From: Fen-455 sp050012675
Lineage (GTDB): Bacteria; Actinomycetota; Acidimicrobiia; Acidimicrobiales; Bog-793
Direction of reading: 5' to 3'
Length of the DNA: 64,000 nucleotides
Assembly: GCA_050012675.1 (NCBI GenBank)
Contig: JBEKGS010000012.1
Coordinates: forward strand, 1-64,000
In this document: piece by piece, positions 8,570 to 16,812 of the stretch
How positions within the stretch are numbered: position 1 is the stretch's first letter
Layout: every line of letters starts with the position of its first letter
Notes under the pieces: model-generated
What the model was told of the DNA's origin: nothing
Database searches by the model: none
What the model saw: only the letters and a program-made list of their open reading frames with translations
Made by a program: the position numbers and the translations under genes

Positions 8570-9834
8570 GAGATCACCTCCAGCACAACCGGCGTGCGAG
8601 CCGGGGGCTCGTCGCAGATGTCGATCGCGTCCTGCAAGGCTTCGCGCGCCCACCCGAGGCGCTCGGGGTCGTCGGTGTGAAGCTCCAACAGCGTCTCACC
8701 CGCGGTCACCTCGTCGCCCGGCTTTGCGCAACAGACGACACCGGCCGTCGCGCTCACGGCGTCCTCCTTACGAGCCCTGCCGGCCCCGAGCCGCCAGGCC
8801 GCGACCCCGACCGCCCGGGCGTCGAGGCGGCCCACCAAGCCCGGGCGGTCGGCGGTCAGAAGCTCGATGTGAGCCGCACGGGGGAGCGGAGCGTCGGGAT
8901 CACCTCCCTGGGCCACCACCATCGCCCGGTACCGCTCCAGGGCGGAGCCGTCCTTGAGCGCGACGGCGGGATCGCAGGCGATCCCTGCCAGTTCCAGCAT
9001 CTCGCGGGCAAGCGCGAGCGTGAGCTCGACGAGATCGGCGGGACCGCCACCGGAGAGCACCTCGAGCGACTCGGCGACTTCGAGGGCGTTGCCGGCAGCC
9101 CAACCGAGGGGGGTGTCCATGGCGCTCAGGACGGCCCTCACCTTGAGACCGTGGTCGCGGCCGAGGCGGACCATCGTCCGGGCGAGCTCGGCAGCCCGGG
9201 CCCGGTCGGTCATGAACGCCCCCGAGCCGACCTTCACGTCCAAGACGAGGGACTCGGTGCCCTCGGCGATCTTTTTCGACATGATCGAAGCGGCGATGAG
9301 CGGGATCGACTCGACGGTGCCCGTGACGTCGCGAAGCGCATAGAGCTTGCGGTCCGCCGGGGCGAGACCGGCGCCTGCGGCGCAGATGACGCAGCCGACT
9401 TTTTCGAGCTGCTCGAGCATCTCGGCGTTGGAGAGCTCGGAGCGCCATCCGGGGATGGAGTCCAGCTTGTCCAAAGTGCCGCCCGTGTGACCGAGGCCCC
9501 GTCCCGACAACTGCGGCACCGCGGCCCCGCAGGCGGCCACGAGCGGTGCCAGGATGAGCGACACCTTGTCACCGACGCCGCCGGTCGAGTGCTTGTCGAC
9601 GGTGGGCCGGGAAAGCCGGGTCAGGTCCATCCGCTCGCCGGAGGCGATGATGGCGGCGGTCCACGCGTTGAGCTCGGCGACCGAGAGCCCGCGCCAGAAG
9701 ATCGCCATCAACAAGGAGGCGACCTGTTCGTCCGCGACCTGGCCGCGGACGTAGGCGTCGATGACCCAGTCGATCTCGGCGTCGCTGAGCTCGCGGCCGT
9801 CCCGCTTCGAGCAGATCAGGTTCACCATGTCCAT
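8566..9834 (-). CDS. deoA: thymidine/pyrimidine-nucleoside phosphorylase
   Basis: Converts thymidine or deoxyuridine plus phosphate into the base and deoxyribose-1-phosphate. The 422-residue protein has the family signatures KHSTGGVGDKVSL and LSGRGLGHTGGTLDKL and the C-terminal domain ending LELHTDDPER. A GAGGAGGTCC ribosome site stands before the first ATG at 9834; the ATG two codons later at 9828 is also possible. It overlaps add by ATGA. Whether it accepts uridine (pyrimidine type) cannot be decided from these motifs alone. Confidence 0.92.
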   Translation of the reverse strand: MDMVNLICSKRDGRELSDAEIDWVIDAYVRGQVADEQVASLLMAIFWRGLSVAELNAWTAAIIASGERMDLTRLSRPTVDKHSTGGVGDKVSLILAPLVAACGAAVPQLSGRGLGHTGGTLDKLDSIPGWRSELSNAEMLEQLEKVGCVICAAGAGLAPADRKLYALRDVTGTVESIPLIAASIMSKKIAEGTESLVLDVKVGSGAFMTDRARAAELARTMVRLGRDHGLKVRAVLSAMDTPLGWAAGNALEVAESLEVLSGGGPADLVELTLALAREMLELAGIACDPAVALKDGSALERYRAMVVAQGGDPDAPLPRAAHIELLTADRPGLVGRLDARAVGVAAWRLGAGRARKEDAVSATAGVVCCAKPGDEVTAGETLLELHTDDPERLGWAREALQDAIDICDEPPARTPVVLEVIS

Positions 9835-9937
9835 TCGCCGGGACCTCCTCGCGGTTCGCCAAGTCTCGCGCAGCGGTCCTTGCCCTACAGCCGCTCGCCC
9901 ATCTCCTCGCGCCCCGGTTGCTCGGACCGCAGCCGCC

Positions 9938-10303
9938 TCAGACGACGGGTGCTTCAGGCGCCCGGTCTGCCGCCCACTCCTCGTACGCCGCGAACGCCCG
10001 CGGGCCCCAGACGGTGCCCGGGCCGCCGTTCATCATGATCACCACACCCATGGCCTCGGCAACCTCGGCGGCGCTGGCGCCCGCCCGTTGGGCTCCGCGG
10101 GCGTGGGCCCCGATGCACCCGTCGCATTCGCGAGTGGCCGCGATGGCCAAGGCGATGAGCTCTTTGGTCCGGGCGCTGAGCGCGCCCTCGGACATCGCCG
10201 CCCGGCTCATCTCGGCGTAGCCCGAGAACACGTCTCCGATCTCGTTCCTCAAGGCGCGTGCCTTGGGTCTCAGCTCGTCCGACAGCTCGTGGGCGCTGTG
10301 CAC
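9938..10303 (-). CDS. carboxymuconolactone decarboxylase / AhpD-like protein
   Basis: A 121-residue AhpD-fold protein. The redox motif is clear in the second half: ECDGCIGAHARGA, which gives the ExxxxCxxCxxxH arrangement of peroxidase-type members. It probably reduces peroxides or acts as a thiol oxidoreductase with an unknown partner. The GTG at 10303 is preferred because GAGGGGG stands just upstream; an ATG at 10321 would add six residues. It stands alone on the minus strand, divergent from the VOC-family gene. A true carboxymuconolactone decarboxylase role is unlikely, since no beta-ketoadipate genes are near. Confidence 0.78.
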   Translation of the reverse strand: MHSAHELSDELRPKARALRNEIGDVFSGYAEMSRAAMSEGALSARTKELIALAIAATRECDGCIGAHARGAQRAGASAAEVAEAMGVVIMMNGGPGTVWGPRAFAAYEEWAADRAPEAPVV

Positions 10304-10426
10304 GGGATTCCCCCTCGTCATCTGGGCGACAGGTGCTCTAAGCGCTCGGGCGACGCCGCCGGACAGGACCGGGGCAGGGGCCAAATGGAGCGCCGGCGCC
10401 ATTCTGCCCGGTTCTGAGCCCGGTCG

Positions 10427-10432
10427 TATGAT
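10427..10432 (+). promoter_or_regulatory. TATGAT -10 element, probably leaderless
   Basis: TATGAT ends seven bases before the ATG of the VOC-family gene at 10440, which has no Shine-Dalgarno sequence. Confidence 0.5.
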
Positions 10433-10439
10433 CCCGGCC

Positions 10440-10811
10440 ATGATCGATCATCTATCCATCCAATGTGCAGACCCGGGCGCGGCCACCGCGTTCTACGACG
10501 CTGTCCTTGCGCCGCTCGGAGGCGGCCGCGTCATGGACTTCGGCGCGGTCATCGGCTACGGAAGCGACGGAAAGCCGGACTTCTGGATCGGCCCTCTGGT
10601 CTCGGGCACGACCAATCGTGAGAACCACCTCGCGTTCAGGGCGAAGGACCGGGCCGGCGTGAGGGCCTTTTTCGAGGCGGCCGTCTCCCTCGGCGCCCCG
10701 GTCCTCCACGAGCCGCGGGCATGGCCCGAGTACCACGAGAACTACTACGGAGCCTTCGTGCGCGACCCCGACGGCAACAACGTGGAAGCCGTCTGCCACG
10801 AGGCGGAGTAG
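10440..10811 (+). CDS. VOC-family (glyoxalase/bleomycin-resistance fold) protein
   Basis: A 123-residue single-domain vicinal oxygen chelate protein. The N-terminal IDHLSIQCADPGAATAFYD and the C-terminal FVRDPDGNNVEAVCH carry the usual metal ligands His near residue 3 and Glu near 118. The middle ENHLAFRAKD supplies the family's second histidine. Substrate cannot be inferred; members include lactoylglutathione lyase-like enzymes and antibiotic-binding proteins. The ATG follows a TATGAT hexamer by seven bases, so the message is probably leaderless. The next gene starts ten bases after its stop and may be co-transcribed. Confidence 0.8.
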   Translation: MIDHLSIQCADPGAATAFYDAVLAPLGGGRVMDFGAVIGYGSDGKPDFWIGPLVSGTTNRENHLAFRAKDRAGVRAFFEAAVSLGAPVLHEPRAWPEYHENYYGAFVRDPDGNNVEAVCHEAE

Positions 10812-10821
10812 TCCTTCGGCC

Positions 10822-12033
10822 ATGGCTTTCGAGATCACCAAGGTCAGGTCGTCATACCCCGCCCTCGACGACGGCTACGCCTATCTCGACGCCGCGGCAG
10901 GCACGCAGATGCCCCGCAGCGTCATCGAGGCGATCTCGGGCGCGTATCTGGCCGGTCTGGGCAACCTCGGAGGAGCCTTCCCGGCCAGTCATCGTTCCGA
11001 CGAGATCGTCCGCGCCTGTCGGACGGCGCTCGCCGATCTCGTCGGCGGCGAGCCGGAAGGAGTGATCCTCGGGCCCAACATGACCACGCTCACCTACCGG
11101 CTGGCGGAGACCTTGTCCAGGAGCTGGGCCAGGGGCGACGAAGTGGTCCTTTCACGGCTGGACCACGACGCCAACGTGCGGCCCTGGGTCCAGGCAGCCG
11201 CACGCGCCGGCGCGGTGGTGCGCTGGGCCGAGGTCGACGCGGCCACCGGCGAGCTCGCGAGCGGACAGTACGACGAGCTCTTGTCGGAGAGCACGCGACT
11301 CGTGGCGGTCACGGCGGCCAGCAATCTCATCGGCACCCGGCCCGACGTGGCCTCGATCGCCCGCAAGGCCCACCGTCTCGGAGCGCTCGTCTACGTCGAC
11401 GGCGTCCACGCGACGCCGCACGCGGCTGTCGACGTCTCGGCTCTCGGAGCGGACTTCTATGCCACGAGCTCGTACAAGTGGTCCGGTCCCCACGTCGGTG
11501 CCGTCATCGCGAGCCCGCGGCTTTTGGAGAGCCTGCATCCGGACAAGCTCGCGCCGGCGCCCGAGTCGGTTCCCGGTCGTTTCGAACGGGGGACGTTGCC
11601 CTTCGCCGACCTCGCCGGGGTCGTGGCGGCGGTGGAGCACCTGGCCTCGCTCGACCCGGCCGCGACAGGCACGCTTCGCGAGCGGGTCTCAGCTTCCATG
11701 ACCGCAGTCGAGGCCTACGAGGCGGCCCTGTTCGCTTCGCTCACCGGCGGCCTGGAAGCCATCGAGCGGGTCACGACCTACGGCAGGGCCGGTTCTCGTG
11801 CACCGACGACCTGCTTCAACCTCGCCGGGATGAGGCCACGCGAGGTCGCCGAGCAACTTGCACGTCGGCGGGTCAACGTGTGGAACGGAGACAACTACGC
11901 CTGGGAGCTGGCAAGGGTGCTCGGGATCGCCGACAGCGGTGGAGCGGTGCGTGCGGGGGTCGTGCACTACAACGACGAGTCCGACGTGAACCGGCTGCTC
12001 GAGGCGGTGGACGCGCTCGCGGCCGACCTCTAG
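10822..12033 (+). CDS. cysteine desulfurase-like class V aminotransferase
   Basis: A 403-residue PLP enzyme of the class V aminotransferase family. The PLP lysine is in TSSYKWSGPH, preceded by the cofactor-binding aspartate of VYVDGVHATPH. ASNLIGT and the small C-terminal domain (PREVAEQLARRRVNVWNGDNYA) match the desulfurase-like subgroup. The flexible active-site cysteine loop of classical IscS/SufS is not apparent, and no scaffold or suf gene is near, so iron-sulfur assembly is not supported. It lies ten bases after the VOC-family gene and converges on cdd. Confidence 0.8.
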   Translation: MAFEITKVRSSYPALDDGYAYLDAAAGTQMPRSVIEAISGAYLAGLGNLGGAFPASHRSDEIVRACRTALADLVGGEPEGVILGPNMTTLTYRLAETLSRSWARGDEVVLSRLDHDANVRPWVQAAARAGAVVRWAEVDAATGELASGQYDELLSESTRLVAVTAASNLIGTRPDVASIARKAHRLGALVYVDGVHATPHAAVDVSALGADFYATSSYKWSGPHVGAVIASPRLLESLHPDKLAPAPESVPGRFERGTLPFADLAGVVAAVEHLASLDPAATGTLRERVSASMTAVEAYEAALFASLTGGLEAIERVTTYGRAGSRAPTTCFNLAGMRPREVAEQLARRRVNVWNGDNYAWELARVLGIADSGGAVRAGVVHYNDESDVNRLLEAVDALAADL

Positions 12034-12039
12034 GTCTCC

Positions 12040-12063
12040 GAGGCTGCCGGGTGTGCCGGCCTC
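12040..12063. terminator. possible terminator hairpin between convergent genes
   Basis: GCCGG (12046-12050) and CCGGC (12056-12060) form a stem with loop GTGTG, and flanking GAGG and CTC can extend it across a bulge. It occupies the gap between the stop codons of the desulfurase-like gene and cdd. No T-run follows. Confidence 0.35.
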
Positions 12064-12496
12064 AGTACAGCTCGAAGGCCTCCGGCAGCAGATCGTCGAC
12101 TGTCATCGAAGAGAAATGCCCGTCCCTTAGAAAGCTCACGACCGCCCCCCGCCCGAATTCCGCCAGCACCTGGCGGCAAGCCCCGCAAGGAGATGCCGTC
12201 TTAACCTTCTTGCCCGGCGAGCGGGCGTAGACAGCCACGGCTTGGATCTGGACCTTGCCGCCCTCGGCCGCGACAGCCGCGAACACGGCGTTGCGCTCCG
12301 CGCACGAGGTCAGCCCGTAGCTGGCGTTCTCGACATTGCAGCCGACGTAGACCCCTTGTCGCGTGCGCACCGCGGCGCCGACGTTGAACTTGGAGCCCGG
12401 CGCGTAAGCCTTGAGGCAGACCTCGAAGGCCCGCGAGGCGAGCTCGCGCTCGAGCGGGTCGGTGATCTTTGCGAGAGCCTCCGGCAGTCGGGCCAC
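12062..12496 (-). CDS. cdd: cytidine deaminase
   Basis: Deaminates cytidine and deoxycytidine to uridine forms, supplying the pyrimidine nucleoside phosphorylase. The 144-residue protein has the zinc ligands and catalytic glutamate in CAERNAVF and PCGACRQVL, with FNVGAA and NVENASYG before them. This is the homotetrameric short form. The GTG at 12496 stands six bases after a TAGTGT hexamer on the same strand, so it is probably leaderless. The gene is divergent from the radical SAM gene, sharing a 74-base intergenic region. Confidence 0.93.
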   Translation of the reverse strand: MARLPEALAKITDPLERELASRAFEVCLKAYAPGSKFNVGAAVRTRQGVYVGCNVENASYGLTSCAERNAVFAAVAAEGGKVQIQAVAVYARSPGKKVKTASPCGACRQVLAEFGRGAVVSFLRDGHFSSMTVDDLLPEAFELY

Positions 12497-12502
12497 ACCG
12501 TC

Positions 12503-12508
12503 ACACTA
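12503..12508 (-). promoter_or_regulatory. TAGTGT -10 element of cdd, probably leaderless
   Basis: Read on the minus strand, TAGTGT ends six bases before the GTG start of cdd. No ribosome binding site is present between them. Confidence 0.5.
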
Positions 12509-12535
12509 TGACCAGCGCCGAGCTGCAGGAGGGCA

Positions 12536-12564
12536 TTTACCTACGAACGTGTGTTCGGTAGACT
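12536..12564 (+). promoter_or_regulatory. promoter of the radical SAM gene
   Basis: TTTACC (12536-12541) and TAGACT (12559-12564) are 17 bases apart, and the GTG start follows six bases after the -10. A palindromic CGAAC-N4-GTTCG lies between the two hexamers. Confidence 0.6.
12544..12557. promoter_or_regulatory. probable LexA-binding SOS box
   Basis: CGAAC-GTGT-GTTCG matches the core of the actinobacterial SOS box (TCGAAC-N4-GTTCGA), lacking only the outermost T/A pair. It lies exactly between the -35 and -10 elements of the radical SAM gene, where LexA binding would block transcription. It is also within 50 bases of the cdd start, which reads the other way. Confidence 0.6.
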
Positions 12565-12570
12565 GAGGGC

Positions 12571-13629
12571 GTGAGAGAGCAGGGGGGACCGGACCTCCGG
12601 TGGCGCCTGGCCGAGCACGAGGAGTCGGGGATGCTGTTCCCCGAGGCGGTTCTCGGCGTGCGCCATGTCGGTACGGGCGAGTACGCCAACATGGAGTTCC
12701 TCCACGTCAATGCGCGCACGATCATCAACAAGGTGCCGGCGTCGTCGCGGATGCCGTTTGGCTACACGATCAACGCCTATCGCGGGTGCAGCCACGCCTG
12801 CACGTACTGCTTCGCCAGGCCCACCCACAGCTATCTCGGGCTCGGCATCGGGGAGGACTTCGAGCGCAGGATCGTCGTCAAGGTCAATGCCGTCGAACGT
12901 CTCGCCTCTGAGCTGCGCTCACCGAGATGGAAGGGCGACTCCATCGCCATGGGCACCAACACCGACCCCTACCAGAAGGCCGAGGGCAAGTACCACCTCA
13001 CCCAGGGCATCGTGAGGGTGCTCGCCGAAGCCCGCAATCCCTTCAGCATCCTGACCAAGTCGACGCTGGTGCTGCGGGACCTGGCGTTGCTGGCCGAGGC
13101 CGCCCGGCGCACGCAGGTCCGCATCGCCCTGTCGATCGGCACGCTCGAGCGCGAGGTGTGCCGCCTCACCGAGCCCGGGGCGCCGCCTCCTGACAAACGC
13201 CTGGAGGCCGTGCGTCGCATCAGCCGAGCCGGTATCGGCTGCAGTGTGCTCATCGCGCCCGTCCTGCCCGGGCTCTCGGACTCCGACGACCAGCTACGGG
13301 CCGTGGCGCGAGCCTGCCTCGAGGCGGGGGCGGTCTCGGTGACGCCGGTGGCTCTGCACCTTCGCCCCGGGGTCCGCGAGCACTATCTCGACTGGCTGGC
13401 CGGCACCCGGCCCGAACTGGCAGAGCTCTACGCCGAGCGGTTCCCGAAAGGCTCCTACCAGGCACGTGCCGAACAGCACCGCATCTCGGAGGTCGTGCGG
13501 GCGGTGGAGGAGCTTTTCGGACGCGGCCAGCAAAAGCACCGCCACAAGGGCCACGAGCCGGCCGGGCACCCGCCGGCGCCGTCGGCTTCACGTGTGCGTC
13601 CGGCGAACGAGCAGCTCCGCCTGGTCTGA
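12571..13629 (+). CDS. radical SAM protein, Rv2578c-like
   Basis: A 352-residue radical SAM enzyme. The iron-sulfur cluster motif is YRGCSHACTYCFARPTH (CxxxCxxC) at about residues 70-86. The rest of the TIM-barrel-like core is seen in AMGTNTDPYQ, LTKSTL and the GVREHYLDWL region. The closest match I recall is the Rv2578c family of mycobacteria, distantly related to spore photoproduct lyase. No intein is present. The GTG at 12571 follows the TAGACT hexamer. With an SOS box in its promoter and a 3-methyladenine glycosylase next door, a role in the DNA damage response is likely, but the reaction is unknown. Confidence 0.8.
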   Translation: MREQGGPDLRWRLAEHEESGMLFPEAVLGVRHVGTGEYANMEFLHVNARTIINKVPASSRMPFGYTINAYRGCSHACTYCFARPTHSYLGLGIGEDFERRIVVKVNAVERLASELRSPRWKGDSIAMGTNTDPYQKAEGKYHLTQGIVRVLAEARNPFSILTKSTLVLRDLALLAEAARRTQVRIALSIGTLEREVCRLTEPGAPPPDKRLEAVRRISRAGIGCSVLIAPVLPGLSDSDDQLRAVARACLEAGAVSVTPVALHLRPGVREHYLDWLAGTRPELAELYAERFPKGSYQARAEQHRISEVVRAVEELFGRGQQKHRHKGHEPAGHPPAPSASRVRPANEQLRLV

Positions 13630-13662
13630 GCGGGCGGGCGCGCGGTCTGGTACAACACGGCG

Positions 13663-14301
13663 ATGCGAGACATCGAACCTGGCGGCGCGCCCGAGCTGGC
13701 GCGCTGCGGCTGGGCGGCCGGTGAGTTCCTCGAGCCTTATCACGACTCGGAGTGGGGCGTCCCCGTGCACGACGATCGCCGGCACTTCGAGTTCCTCGTC
13801 CTCGAGTCAGCCCAGGCCGGCTTGAGCTGGCTCACGATCCTCAAGCGCAGGGACGGCTATCGCAAGGCTTTCTGCGAGTTCGACCCGGAGGCCGTCGCGG
13901 ATCTCGGGCCGGGCGACGTCGAGCGGCTCGTCGGCGATCCGGGCATCATCCGCAACCGCGCCAAGGTGGAGAGCGCCCTCACCAACGCCCGCGCCTTTTT
14001 GGAGATTCGCCACGATTTCGGCACCTTCGACAGCTACATCTGGAGCTTTGTCAGCGGGGTGCCGATAGTCAACGCCTGGGAGGACCCTTCCCAGATCCCG
14101 GCCGAGACCCCCCTTTCGAAACAGGTGAGCGCGGACTTGAAGCGGCGCGGCTTCAGGTTCCTCGGCCCGGTTGTCTGTTACGCGCACATGCAGGCGACCG
14201 GTCTTGTGATGGACCACGTGACGAACTGTTTTCGCTGGCGCGAGCTCCAAGGTGCCAAGGCCTCGAGCACGGCGGCCCGTCGCTACCGTCGCGCACCATG
14301 A
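13663..14301 (+). CDS. tag: DNA-3-methyladenine glycosylase I
   Basis: Removes 3-methyladenine from alkylated DNA, starting base excision repair. The 212-residue protein has the family landmarks RCGWA, YHDSEWG and FEFLVLESAQAGLSW near the N-terminus, and a C-terminal YAHMQATG...HVTNCF. Cysteine and histidine at the two ends form the structural zinc site of Tag. It begins 33 bases after the radical SAM gene, with a TACAAC six bases before its ATG, and its TGA overlaps the next ATG in ATGA. Confidence 0.92.
   Translation: MRDIEPGGAPELARCGWAAGEFLEPYHDSEWGVPVHDDRRHFEFLVLESAQAGLSWLTILKRRDGYRKAFCEFDPEAVADLGPGDVERLVGDPGIIRNRAKVESALTNARAFLEIRHDFGTFDSYIWSFVSGVPIVNAWEDPSQIPAETPLSKQVSADLKRRGFRFLGPVVCYAHMQATGLVMDHVTNCFRWRELQGAKASSTAARRYRRAP
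14284..14289 (+). promoter_or_regulatory. TACCGT, possible internal -10 element
   Basis: TACCGT ends eight bases before the ATG of the DinB-fold gene. It lies inside the end of tag, so it could allow separate expression in addition to coupling by the ATGA overlap. Confidence 0.3.
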
Positions 14302-14816
14302 CGAACCACAAAGTGGCCGAGGACCGGGACCGGGCCGATTTCCTGGAGACATTGTCCACCCACAGGTCCCTTCTGCGCCGGACCGTAAGGGATCTCACCG
14401 ACGAGCAGGCACGCGAGCGCACGACGGCGAGCGAGCTCTGCCTCGGCGGGGTGATCAAGCACCTGACCCGGGTCGAAAAGCGGTGGTGCGACTTCATCGA
14501 GGCAGGGCCCGCGGCCATGGGCGAGGGCGGCGCCGATATGGATGCGCACGCGGCGAGCTTTCGCATGCTGGAGGAGGACACGCTCGCGGGCCTGCTCGAG
14601 AGCTACGAGAAGGCCTGTCGCCGGACAGACGACCTGGTGGCCTCATTGGGCTCCCTCGACGACTCCCAGCTTCTGCCGTCCGCACCCTGGTACACCCCGG
14701 GTGCTAGCTGGTCCGCCCGTCGCGTTCTCCTGCACGTCCTCGCCGAGACGGCCCAGCACGCCGGCCACGCCGACATCATCCGGGAGTCCCTCGACGGCGC
14801 CAAGACGATGGGCTGA
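14298..14816 (+). CDS. DinB-fold protein (DUF664 type)
   Basis: A 172-residue four-helix-bundle protein of the DinB/YfiT superfamily. Candidate metal-binding histidines lie in VIKHLTRVEKRW and AQHAGHADII, the usual positions of the His triad. Members include mycothiol- and bacillithiol-dependent transferases, but the substrate cannot be read from sequence. It overlaps tag by ATGA and is therefore probably the third gene of a damage-response operon with the radical SAM enzyme. This DinB is unrelated to DNA polymerase IV despite the name. Confidence 0.82.
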   Translation: MTNHKVAEDRDRADFLETLSTHRSLLRRTVRDLTDEQARERTTASELCLGGVIKHLTRVEKRWCDFIEAGPAAMGEGGADMDAHAASFRMLEEDTLAGLLESYEKACRRTDDLVASLGSLDDSQLLPSAPWYTPGASWSARRVLLHVLAETAQHAGHADIIRESLDGAKTMG

Positions 14817-14887
14817 CCCGCGCAGGGGACCGAGGGCGGAAGACACCGGCAAGGGCGGGATCTCATGCGACGGCGGCAAAGCTCCGC

Positions 14888-15712
14888 TCAGGCGTCGCGC
14901 CGGACGAGGAGCACACCTCCGACTGTGAGCAGCGCCGCCGCGTAGGCGAAGAGCACCAGGAGGCCTACGAAGGGTGGGAGCGTCTCTTGGCCCATGTGAA
15001 AGGTGACGACAGCCGCCCCGATGTGGTCCGGCATGAACATCTCGATCCTGTTGGCGAGCGAGCTGGGAAGCGCCCGGATGACCACCGGCACGAGGAGCAG
15101 GATGCCGAGGAACGTGCTTATCGCGCCCGCGCTGTGTCGCACGATCGTCGAGATCCCGAGCGCGAAGAGCCCGATCAGGCAGAGGTAAAGGCCGCCTCCC
15201 GCCACGGCACGCAGCGCCCCCGGGCTCGAGATGGTCGCGTGGATCGCCGGCGGCGACAAGAGCGCCTGGCCGAGGAAGAAAGAGGCGAAAGCCACGACCT
15301 CGGCGACGACGAGAGACACGACGCCGAAGACCAGCGCTTTTGCCAAAAGGACGAGCGGACGCCGTGGCGCGGCGGAGAAGGTCGCCCGGATCGTGCCCGA
15401 GCTGTACTCCCCGCTCATCACGAGCACGCCGAGCACGCCGATGGTGAGCTGGCCGAAGAACAGCCCGATGAGGCTCGTCCCGGTCGGGTCGAAGCCCGAG
15501 ATCTGACTGGAGGACCAGTGCGCCCGGGTCTCCGCAGTCGCGATCGCGCTGATCCCGATGCCGAGCACCACGGTGATGCCGAGCGTCCACATCGTCGAGC
15601 GCAGCGAGCGGAGCTTGGTCCACTCCGAGGCCAACAGTTCGGGCAGGCCGTAACGCCCGGGTGGCAGGGCCTTTACCGGGCCGACCGAGGGCCGTATCGT
15701 CCCGGTGCTCAT
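14888..15712 (-). CDS. ABC-2 type transporter permease
   Basis: A 274-residue integral membrane protein, typical of ABC-2 permeases. The N-terminal LLASEWTKLRSLRSTMW is the cytoplasmic segment before the first helix. About six hydrophobic segments follow, including LGITVVLGIGISAI, LFFGQLTIGVLGVLV, VFGVVSLVVAEVVAF and LLVLFAYAAALL. VMSGEYSSGTIRATFSAAPRR between helices two and three is the family's characteristic motif. The start overlaps the stop of the ATPase gene in ATGA, so the two make one transporter. Cargo is unknown. Confidence 0.85.
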   Translation of the reverse strand: MSTGTIRPSVGPVKALPPGRYGLPELLASEWTKLRSLRSTMWTLGITVVLGIGISAIATAETRAHWSSSQISGFDPTGTSLIGLFFGQLTIGVLGVLVMSGEYSSGTIRATFSAAPRRPLVLLAKALVFGVVSLVVAEVVAFASFFLGQALLSPPAIHATISSPGALRAVAGGGLYLCLIGLFALGISTIVRHSAGAISTFLGILLLVPVVIRALPSSLANRIEMFMPDHIGAAVVTFHMGQETLPPFVGLLVLFAYAAALLTVGGVLLVRRDA

Positions 15713-16650
15713 CTGAGCACCTCCCGCGATACGACCGGGCCGGTCGTGAGCTCCCCGTGGTACTCGATGGCGTCCCCGGTGAGCTCCATGAACGCCTCCT
15801 CGAGCGAGGCCGACTGCGGGGCGAGCTCGTGCAGGACGACGGGAATGGACGCCGCGAGCTCGCCGATCTTGACCTCGTCCGGGCCCTGTACCGTGAGCGA
15901 GCCGTCCTCGCCGAGGACCGTCGTGGCCCCCTCGCGCTCGAGGGCGGCCTTCAGCTTGGCGATCTCGGGCGAGCGGACGCGGACGTAACGCTGCGAGCTC
16001 TGTGCCAGGAGATCGTCGATCGGGATCTGCGCTATCAGGCGGCCCTTGCCGATGATGACGACCTCGTCGGCGGTGAGGGCCATCTCGCTCATGAGGTGGC
16101 TCGAGACGAACACCGTCCGGCCCTCGCGGGCGAGGCCCTTCAACAGGTTGCGCACCCAGCGGATCCCGTCGGGGTCGAGCCCGTTGACCGGCTCGTCGAA
16201 CAGCATCACCTCCGGGTCGCCTAACAAGGTGGCAGCGATCCCCAGACGCTGGCTCATGCCGAGGGAGAACTTCCCGGCGCGCTGACCCGCTACGGCCGAG
16301 AGCCCGACGATGCCGAGCACCTCGTCGACTCGCTTAAGGGTGATGTGGTTCGCCTGCGCCAGCATCCAAAGGTGTGCGCGGGCCGTGCGACCGGGGTGGA
16401 TCGCCTTGGCCTCCAACAAGGCGCCCACCTCGTGCAGCGGCCAGGGGAGATCGTGGTAGTGCCGCCCGTTCACCGTGACGTTCCCGGCGTTCGGCGCGTC
16501 GAGACCCACGATCATCCGCATCGTCGTCGACTTCCCTGCGCCGTTGGGGCCGAGGAAACCGGTCACGACGCCCGGGCGCACGCTGAAGCTGAGCTGGTCC
16601 ACGGCGAGTTTCGAGCCGTAGTGCTTGGTCAGGCCCTGTGCCTCGATCAT
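15709..16650 (-). CDS. ABC transporter ATP-binding protein
   Basis: ATPase partner of the downstream ABC-2 permease, 313 residues from the ATG at 16650. Walker A is GPNGAGKST, followed by FSLGMSQRLG as the C-loop and VMLFDEPVNGLD as Walker B. The length beyond residue 230 is the DUF4162-like C-terminal region of drug-export ATPases. The frame is open upstream to a GTG at 16707, but homology begins with MIEAQGLTKHYGS. Such pairs commonly export antibiotics or lipids; the cargo here is not known. Confidence 0.88.
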   Translation of the reverse strand: MIEAQGLTKHYGSKLAVDQLSFSVRPGVVTGFLGPNGAGKSTTMRMIVGLDAPNAGNVTVNGRHYHDLPWPLHEVGALLEAKAIHPGRTARAHLWMLAQANHITLKRVDEVLGIVGLSAVAGQRAGKFSLGMSQRLGIAATLLGDPEVMLFDEPVNGLDPDGIRWVRNLLKGLAREGRTVFVSSHLMSEMALTADEVVIIGKGRLIAQIPIDDLLAQSSQRYVRVRSPEIAKLKAALEREGATTVLGEDGSLTVQGPDEVKIGELAASIPVVLHELAPQSASLEEAFMELTGDAIEYHGELTTGPVVSREVLR

Positions 16651-16812
16651 CGGCGAGTTCTCATCGCAGCTGCCGGCATTCGCCCTCCAGGTGGCTGGTC
16701 GGTTCACGGCCGTAGCGTTGCGGCCGTGACTCTCCTGTGATTTTCCGCCGATTCGTGCCCGTCGGGTATCGGGGATGACCCTGAGAGGCCCCCAGGGTCG
16801 AAGGAGCGGGGC

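Noticed and set aside
6851..8680. Plus-strand frame of about 600 codons across the end of the phosphohexomutase and add
   Set aside because: Antisense to adenosine deaminase and out of frame with the phosphohexomutase; no recognisable motif.
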